Assembly: GCA_026168805.1 (NCBI GenBank)
Contig: JAPFDS010000060.1
Span: forward strand, 44,135-108,134
Direction of reading: 5' to 3'
From: Caryophanales bacterium
Lineage (GTDB): Bacteria > Bacillota > Bacilli > Bacillales > Amphibacillaceae
Length of the DNA stretch: 64,000 nt
The notes beneath the pieces are model-generated. The model was given only the letters and a program-made list of their open reading frames with translations, was not told the origin of the DNA and ran no database searches. This document shows positions 58,713-64,000 of the stretch, in pieces. Position numbers and translations under genes: made by a program. Numbering within the stretch: position 1 is the first letter of the stretch; every line of letters begins with the position of its first letter.

Positions 58713-61700
58713 TTATTCCACTTCTACTTTTTTCTTCTTATTTCTACCTGTGATCTTAGCTGTTAAGTCATCAAGGAGTGTATACACAACTGGGATGAGT
58801 AACAGTGTAAAGATACTTGAAACCGTCAAACCGAATATAATCGTAATCGCTAATGGTTGTTGCAACTCTGCTCCTTCGCCTAGCGCGAGACCGAGCGGAA
58901 CCATTGCAAGTACAGTCGTTAATGTTGTCATTAAAATTGGTCGGAGACGACTTCTTCCTGCCTCTATGATTGCCTCATATCGATCAATTCCACGTCTGCG
59001 TAATATATTAATATAGTCTACGAGGACGATGGAGTTGTTAACGACAATTCCGGCGAGCATGATCACCCCGATGAAGCCTGGAATGCTTAATGGAATTCCT
59101 GTAATGAATAATCCACCCATCACTCCAATGACCGTTGCTGGCATGGAGAACATAATAATGAATGGGAACAGGAAGTTCTCAAATTGAACAGCCATGACCG
59201 CATACACGAGGAAGATTGAGAATATGAGGGCAAGTGCTAAGTCAGAAAACGACTCTGCCATCTCTTCAACTTCTCCACCCATGTTATAGTTGTACCCTTC
59301 AGGGAAGCTATCTCCCATCTGCTCAATCTTTTTCTCTACGTCATTTGCTACACTTGATAAGTCACGATCAAGAACGTCAGAGGATACGTTTAATTGTGCT
59401 TGCTGATTTTGTCTTGATAATGTGACAGGTCCTTGCATTTCCTTCAGTGTCGCCACTTCTTCAAGTGGAATCGATGAACCTGTTGGTGTTTGGACATCCA
59501 TACTTTGTAAATCGTTCATTGTGCTACGTTCCTCTTCTGGGAAGAACATCGTAATATCCATTTCTACGCCATCTTCACTATACTGAGAGATCGTTTGTCC
59601 GGTAAATAACATCGCCACTTGATCAGATACTTGTTGCTCATCTAAACCATACTCGGCAGCTCTTTCTGCATCGACTGTAATGGTCATTTGTGGAACGCCT
59701 TTTTCTGCTGATGACGTTGGATTATACACTCCATCGACACCTTCGATTTCTGCGACTACTTCATCTGCCAGCTCGCGTAACACCTCATGCTCTGGTCCAC
59801 TTAATTCGATGTTAATCGGGTCTCCAAAGCTCATTCCACCGTCCATAGCACTCACTTGAATGTCTGCACCAGGAATACTTTGCATCGTGTCATTTATTTC
59901 TTGGACAATGGTTGTATCCTTTTGATCACGGTCATTTGGTGGGACTAGTTGAATCATGATGGATCCGGAGTTCGTACTTCCTCCACCACCGATCATATCC
60001 CCGCCACCGAGGGAGAGAAAGTCTGTTTCAATGACATCTTCATAGTCTTGTAGTTTTTCACTTACGTCTTCTACAACTGTTTTTGTATGTGCAAACGAAC
60101 TTCCTGGTTCTGTTTCAATTGATATTTGAATTTGCCCTTGATCAGATGATGGAATAAATTCAGCTCCGATAAATGGTACTAACGCTAAACTAGCAACAAT
60201 CGCTATAAGCGTTCCAAATACGGTTGTTTTTCGGTGACCAAGTACCCAATCCAATACGGCTTGATAGCCATTTTTAATTTTCTCTAAGAAACGATCAAAC
60301 CAATATGGCTTTTCGTCTTCTTCCATTGCTTTGGATAGTAGTTTGGATGATAACATTGGAACCAATGTTATGGCTACAATCAGGGAAGCAATGAGTGAAA
60401 ACGATACGGTTAGCGCTAGCGGTGTAAATAAATCAGATGCCATTCCTTCCACAAACACAATCGGTAAAAACACGACAAGTGTTGTTGTTGTTGACGCAAT
60501 TACAGCAGGTGTCAGTTCAGAAGCACCTTTTGTTGCGGATTCAAATAAACTATACCCGCGTTGTCGATAGGAATAAATGTTTTCTAAAATAACAATCGAA
60601 CTATCGACCATCATTCCAATTCCGAGTGCGAGTCCACCAAGTGTTAACACGTTTAGTGATTCACCTGTGAAGTACATGAGAATAAATGTTGAAATGATCG
60701 CGATTGGAATCGATACACCAATAACGATTGTCGCTCGAATACTCTTCAAGAATAAGAGTAGAATGAGGACTGAAATGGCTCCCCCAATTAAAATATTGCT
60801 TACGACAGAGTCTACTGATTCTTCAATCACTTCTGATGTGTCAATAACAACATCTAAATCGACACCTTCAGGTAAGTCTTCCCCTAAATCATCCATTCCA
60901 TCTTTCACTTGATGAGCAACGTCTACTGTGTTGCCATCTGTCTTTTTCATCACAGAAAGGACGAGGGAAGGTTTTCCATTTACAAGAGTCAATTCTTCTG
61001 TGTCTTTAAACGTATCCTTCACTTCTGCGACATCTTCTACATGAATCGTTGCGCCAGCTTCTGTCTGGATGATCGTTTGTTTAATATCATTGACGGAATC
61101 AAAATCACCGACCACTCGAAGTTGAAGGTCTTTGCTCCCCTTATCGACTTTACCGACAGATGAGGAGCTATTTGTATTCGTAATGGCTTGCATGACATGT
61201 TGAGATGAAATGCCGTATTGCATGAGTTGCTTCCGATCTAAAACGAGTTGGATTTCTCGTTCTTTTCCACCCTCAACTGTGACAGAAGCTACTCCTTCTT
61301 GACGTTCCAGATAAGGAACGATTTCACTATCTGCGAGTTCGGTCAGTGCTTCGGGGTCATCACCTGTTAATCCAACCCACATGACTGGCAGTGAATCCGG
61401 ATTAAATCGGATGATGCTCGGGTCACCTGCCCGGTCCGGTAATCCCCCTTTCACTTGATCTATTCGTTCCCTGACGTCGAGTAATGCTTGATCTAAATCA
61501 ACGCCGTTTTTAAACATCATTAAAACGAGTGATGAGTCTGATTGGGACTGAGATTGAATCGTTTCAATTCCTTCAATCGAACTGACTGCTGATTCAACTG
61601 GTCGACTAATGGCGTTTTCTACATCTTCAGGTCCAGCATCTGGATAAGATGTCGCTACGACCGCTATGGGCAAATCGACTTCTGGTAATAAGTCGATAAT

Positions 61701-61796
61701 GAGACCGCGCAATGAAACAATTCCGAGCGCGATAATAGCAATAACGATCATAACAACGCCCACTGGACGTTTTACGGAAGTTTCTACTAGCTTCAA
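58713..61796 (-). CDS. RND family efflux transporter (AcrB/SwrC-like)
   Basis: 1027-residue hydrophobe/amphiphile exporter with 12 membrane helices and two large extracytoplasmic loops. It begins VKRPVGVVMIVIAIIALGIVSLRG, with DLLPEVDLPIAVVATSYPDAGPEDVE just after. In helix 4 LTLGGLALGIGMMVDSSIVILENI carries the proton-relay Asp, and the second half has IMLAGIVVNNSIVLVDYIN in helix 10. It uses the proton gradient to expel surfactants, lipopeptides or drugs, much as SwrC (YerP) in Bacillus subtilis. It overlaps the adaptor gene by four bases (ATGA) and ends in a Lys-rich cytosolic tail. The operon TetR-adaptor-RND is under a clear operator. Gram-positive RND pumps lack an outer-membrane channel. 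Confidence 0.92.
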   Translation of the reverse strand: MKLVETSVKRPVGVVMIVIAIIALGIVSLRGLIIDLLPEVDLPIAVVATSYPDAGPEDVENAISRPVESAVSSIEGIETIQSQSQSDSSLVLMMFKNGVDLDQALLDVRERIDQVKGGLPDRAGDPSIIRFNPDSLPVMWVGLTGDDPEALTELADSEIVPYLERQEGVASVTVEGGKEREIQLVLDRKQLMQYGISSQHVMQAITNTNSSSSVGKVDKGSKDLQLRVVGDFDSVNDIKQTIIQTEAGATIHVEDVAEVKDTFKDTEELTLVNGKPSLVLSVMKKTDGNTVDVAHQVKDGMDDLGEDLPEGVDLDVVIDTSEVIEESVDSVVSNILIGGAISVLILLLFLKSIRATIVIGVSIPIAIISTFILMYFTGESLNVLTLGGLALGIGMMVDSSIVILENIYSYRQRGYSLFESATKGASELTPAVIASTTTTLVVFLPIVFVEGMASDLFTPLALTVSFSLIASLIVAITLVPMLSSKLLSKAMEEDEKPYWFDRFLEKIKNGYQAVLDWVLGHRKTTVFGTLIAIVASLALVPFIGAEFIPSSDQGQIQISIETEPGSSFAHTKTVVEDVSEKLQDYEDVIETDFLSLGGGDMIGGGGSTNSGSIMIQLVPPNDRDQKDTTIVQEINDTMQSIPGADIQVSAMDGGMSFGDPINIELSGPEHEVLRELADEVVAEIEGVDGVYNPTSSAEKGVPQMTITVDAERAAEYGLDEQQVSDQVAMLFTGQTISQYSEDGVEMDITMFFPEEERSTMNDLQSMDVQTPTGSSIPLEEVATLKEMQGPVTLSRQNQQAQLNVSSDVLDRDLSSVANDVEKKIEQMGDSFPEGYNYNMGGEVEEMAESFSDLALALIFSIFLVYAVMAVQFENFLFPFIIMFSMPATVIGVMGGLFITGIPLSIPGFIGVIMLAGIVVNNSIVLVDYINILRRRGIDRYEAIIEAGRSRLRPILMTTLTTVLAMVPLGLALGEGAELQQPLAITIIFGLTVSSIFTLLLIPVVYTLLDDLTAKITGRNKKKKVEVE

Positions 61797-62659
61797 GATT
61801 CATTCACCACTTTCACAACTTCGACCTTGCTTTCATCTTCTAGCGTTAGTTGCCCATTGACCGCAACTTCATCGCCTTCTTCTACATCTCCTTTTATTGC
61901 CGTGACATCTGAACGCATCTCAGAAATTTCTACATCCACCTTTTTGGCTACATCATCTTTGATGACATATACATAGGCGCCTTCACTTTCTTCAATGACA
62001 GCCTCTGTTGGAAGAATGAGGGCATCTTTAACAACCGTTGAAGACACCGTCACACCTGCAATATCGCCGGCAATGATTTCGTTATCTTCGTTTTCTACTG
62101 TTAATAAAATATCATATAAGCCTGAATCATTCGGCAAAGAGTCAATGGATTCAACAACTGCTTCATATGTTTCGTCGCCAATCGTTACATCATACTTTTT
62201 GTCCTGCTTAAATAATCCGCGTACGTTTGCGGTTACTTCTGCTGTAATTTCCATTTTGTCTGTATCAAGAATAAGGCCGATCGGCTCCTCATTAGAAGCA
62301 AAGGCATCTTCTTTCAACGAAAACTGGGCAAGCTCACCGTCAGCTGGTGCTTTCACGTTAATGATTCCAGCTTGTGTGTTTATTTTCGCGATCAGATCAT
62401 CTTTTTCAAGGGTATCGCCACTTTTCACTTCGACGGTATCTACTTCCCCGGGCGCTTCAATCGTTACAGGAGTGGTTTTATGTGGTGCCGTTCTTCCGTA
62501 GACAATTTGTTTATCCTTTACGTCTCCAATCTCTGTTTCTACGACTTCAATTGGGATGATTCGTTCTTCCTCTTCTTCTGCGTTTTCATCATCCCCACTA
62601 CAAGCAGCGAGTAATACTGCTCCAAGAACAATCATCGTTAAAATACGTACCTTTTTCAT
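61793..62659 (-). CDS. RND efflux periplasmic-adaptor-like lipoprotein (membrane fusion protein)
   Basis: 288-residue adaptor subunit for the RND pump encoded next. A signal peptide with lipobox LAAC gives a lipidated Cys20. Next come an acidic stretch (Glu-rich, about 22-35), a lipoyl-like half-barrel domain (60-125: VEAPGEVDTVEVKSGDTLEKDDLIAKI) and a beta-barrel domain (130-205). The membrane-proximal domain at the C-terminus includes ILPTEAVIEESEGAYVYVI. The usual long alpha-hairpin is missing, which fits a Gram-positive cell without an outer-membrane channel. The start was set at ATG 62657-62659, which begins the signal peptide and follows GAGGGG; a start at 62701 would add 14 polar residues in front. 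It overlaps the RND gene by four bases. Confidence 0.88.
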   Translation of the reverse strand: MKKVRILTMIVLGAVLLAACSGDDENAEEEEERIIPIEVVETEIGDVKDKQIVYGRTAPHKTTPVTIEAPGEVDTVEVKSGDTLEKDDLIAKINTQAGIINVKAPADGELAQFSLKEDAFASNEEPIGLILDTDKMEITAEVTANVRGLFKQDKKYDVTIGDETYEAVVESIDSLPNDSGLYDILLTVENEDNEIIAGDIAGVTVSSTVVKDALILPTEAVIEESEGAYVYVIKDDVAKKVDVEISEMRSDVTAIKGDVEEGDEVAVNGQLTLEDESKVEVVKVVNES

Positions 62660-62697
62660 TCGTATGTCCCCTCTTCTCATTGATCTATTTAATGAAT

Positions 62698-63579
62698 TCA
62701 TTCATTTGTAATAATATTCTCCAAAGCCAGCTCGTCAGAAATTTTCATGCAGATCGATGCATATACTTCAAATGTTCTCAATTGTGAAAGTAGCCCGCGG
62801 ATAATTGCTGGTTGTGAGCCATCTTTTAATAATTCATTTTCAAGCACATCAAGCACTTCTATAACTTCATCCTGATTAGCTTCTGGTGGAATTTGAATCT
62901 TTCTAAGAGCTTTAATGATATGTTCTATCGTGTCTCTTTTCGAATCATTGCTTGACATACTACGCATTTTTGGAAGTTCTTTAAAGAGCGGAGTAGTCCC
63001 TTTCGCAATCATCGATTCTACCATTTCGTCCAGTCGTTCAATTATGAACGGTCCTACTTTTTCAAACGCGACATTTGCTTGTTCAACAATGATCCACCTC
63101 ATAAACGATGCAAAAATCCCTTCAAACATAACGATGACGTCATAGATAAACGGTTCAATATTTTTCCCATACACACCGCTTAATTGATCATATACCCACT
63201 CGACATTCGATTTTTTCATTTGTTGCACTAAGTCAATGGTCTCTTCTCCAATCGAGATGTTTTCTTGAAAATACATTAAAAGAAAATCTTTATATGTATA
63301 CATATGTGTAATAATACACGTAATTTGTTCGGAAAAAGACTCTCTTGGATGCAATTTCTCTTGTTCAACACGCTCAATTTCATCATTTATTTGTGATTGA
63401 AATAATGTAAAAGAGGCAACTACAAAGGATTCTTTCGATGGAAAATATAAATAGAAAGCTCCTTTCGATATTCCTGCTTCTTTGGCAATTTCTTCAATAG
63501 ATGTTTTATGATACCCTTTTTGGGCAATTAGTCGAACACCACTAGCAATTACGTGTTCTTTCTTCCTTTCCAACGTCAT
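62698..63579 (-). CDS. TetR/AcrR family transcriptional regulator of the RND operon
   Basis: About 293 residues. The N-terminal helix-turn-helix (residues 5-52) is typical: GVRLIAQKGYHKTSIEEIAKEAGISKGAFYLYFPSKESF. The ligand-binding part is longer than in most TetR proteins (about 240 residues), with an extra C-terminal helical region. It is first in the operon with the adaptor and RND genes, so it should repress its own pump. A perfect palindromic operator, TGACTGAC-TG-GTCAGTCA, lies just upstream. Initiation is slightly uncertain: GTG 63582, ATG 63579 and TTG 63573 are all in frame, and the AAAAGGTGA ribosome site would best suit the TTG. The inducer is probably a pump substrate. Confidence 0.88.
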   Translation of the reverse strand: MTLERKKEHVIASGVRLIAQKGYHKTSIEEIAKEAGISKGAFYLYFPSKESFVVASFTLFQSQINDEIERVEQEKLHPRESFSEQITCIITHMYTYKDFLLMYFQENISIGEETIDLVQQMKKSNVEWVYDQLSGVYGKNIEPFIYDVIVMFEGIFASFMRWIIVEQANVAFEKVGPFIIERLDEMVESMIAKGTTPLFKELPKMRSMSSNDSKRDTIEHIIKALRKIQIPPEANQDEVIEVLDVLENELLKDGSQPAIIRGLLSQLRTFEVYASICMKISDELALENIITNE

Positions 63580-63589
63580 CACCTTTTTC

Positions 63590-63607
63590 TGACTGACTGG
63601 TCAGTCA
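63590..63607. promoter_or_regulatory. TetR-type operator of the RND efflux operon
   Basis: TGACTGAC (63590-63597) and GTCAGTCA (63600-63607) are perfect 8-bp inverted repeats separated by TG. The TGACTGAC core is the usual half-site for TetR regulators of efflux genes in bacilli. It is 8 bases upstream of the first possible start codon of the TetR gene, so autoregulation is expected. Confidence 0.8.
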
Positions 63608-63702
63608 AGATAAACAAACAACTTTTTAACTCATACAATCATACAATAATTATGGTTTCAGTTGCAAGCCATAGTATTTTTAATTTGCAAGGTTTTCTTC
63701 AG

Positions 63703-63800
63703 TTTGTCCACTTCATGAAATTGAGGGACTATCTTTAGCTTTAGTGCCACGATTCCCCGACCCACTCGAGATTGAGGAACTATCTCATAGCTACTTTTAT
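63703..63800. repeat. Tandem 51-bp-period repeat (family B), second locus
   Basis: ATTGAGGGACTATC at 63720 recurs as ATTGAGGAACTATC at 63771, 51 bases later, with partial units on both sides. The word GCTTTAGTGCC and the offset of ACTATC match the reverse complement of the array at 9535-9655 in the same register. It lies upstream of the TetR operon. No gene was recognised in 63608-64000, which holds this array, a terminator and one structured segment. Confidence 0.6.
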
Positions 63801-63804
63801 TCCT

Positions 63805-63843
63805 AAAAAAACAGACAGTCACTATGTCTATGTGACTGCCTGT
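63805..63843 (-). terminator. Intrinsic terminator reading leftward
   Basis: ACAGACAGTCAC (63811-63822) pairs with GTGACTGCCTGT (63832-63843) with one G-U pair. On the minus strand it is followed by seven U residues. It should end a minus-strand transcript that enters from the right window edge. Confidence 0.75.
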
Positions 63844-63873
63844 CTTGAAGATGTAAAAAGGTTCTATAATATA

Positions 63874-63950
63874 TGACGTTGGTGAAGAAAAATCCCATTT
63901 CTCTTTAGAGGAAAAGTGGGATGGAAATTCACTAGCGTCATTTTTATTTT
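63874..63950. other. Nested hairpin followed by U-rich tract (possible small RNA or leader)
   Basis: TGACG-n3-GTGAA (63874-63886) pairs with TTCAC-n3-CGTCA (63928-63940), and inside it ATCCCATTT pairs with AAGTGGGAT. A TTTTTATTTT stretch follows on the plus strand. The two-tier fold is more elaborate than a plain terminator. It might be a terminator for a short RNA starting nearby, or the leader of a gene beyond the window. No known riboswitch class was recognised. Confidence 0.4.
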
Positions 63951-64000
63951 ATAATAGAAAACAAGTGAATTTCCCTGTAGAATAATAGTCGACTAAAACA

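Overview
The window comes from a low-GC Gram-positive bacterium, most likely a Bacillaceae member of the Oceanobacillus/Virgibacillus kind. The support is a wall teichoic acid gene set (tagO, tagA, tagD, tagB, tagF, tagGH, tarI, tarJ), strong AGGAGG-type ribosome binding sites with many TTG starts, an LCP wall-polymer ligase, U-rich intrinsic terminators and a catabolite-repression (cre)-like site. No rRNA, tRNA or CRISPR array was seen. The genus is an inference.

Layout. (a) 1-7.2 kb: a carboxylate-use block on the minus strand, with the two subunits of a glycolate/lactate-type oxidase (GlcD, truncated GlcF), two FadR-type GntR regulators and a TAXI-type TRAP transporter. (b) 7.3-9.5 kb: tagA and a divergent LCP ligase. 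(c) 9.8-12 kb: a PLP aminotransferase and a zinc-less MDR oxidoreductase. (d) 12.2-17.8 kb: an amine-oxidation island. It holds a free GcvT-like folate protein, a flavin amine oxidase, and a 986-residue protein that joins a second GcvT-like domain to a complete TPQ copper amine oxidase. (e) 18.3-25.8 kb: tagO, a GT4 glycosyltransferase and a Wzy/GT2/pyruvyl-transferase/Wzx block for a surface polysaccharide. (f) 25.9-33.5 kb: a second TAXI-TRAP operon with aldehyde dehydrogenase, beta-hydroxyacid dehydrogenase and 2-hydroxyacid dehydrogenase, divergent from a LysR regulator across a cre-like site. (g) 33.7-52.3 kb: the main teichoic acid locus, with five CDP-alditol phosphotransferase-type enzymes, TagGH, TarIJ, TagD, a TPR-kinase protein, a second pyruvyl transferase, a large SH3-glucosaminidase and an IS3 remnant. 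(h) 52.4-58.6 kb: an amidohydrolase, a GntR regulator, a phosphoesterase, a DUF1028 protein, two small membrane proteins that look like duplicated c-subunit hairpins, and a split ThrE-type exporter. (i) 58.7-63.6 kb: a TetR-controlled RND efflux operon.

How the genes work together. Blocks b, e and g supply most steps of wall polymer making: TagO and TagA begin the linkage unit, TagD makes CDP-glycerol, TarIJ makes CDP-ribitol, the Tag/Tar polymerases extend the chain, TagGH exports it, LCP attaches it, and the glucosaminidase remodels the wall. Blocks a and f pair high-affinity acid uptake with oxidation of the substrate. Block d looks like a route for oxidising methylated amines with folate capture of the one-carbon unit; this is an inference from domain content.

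The intergenic regions carry two further layers: two copies of a roughly 160-200 bp palindromic element flanking tagO and its neighbour, and four degenerate tandem arrays that all have a 51-bp period.
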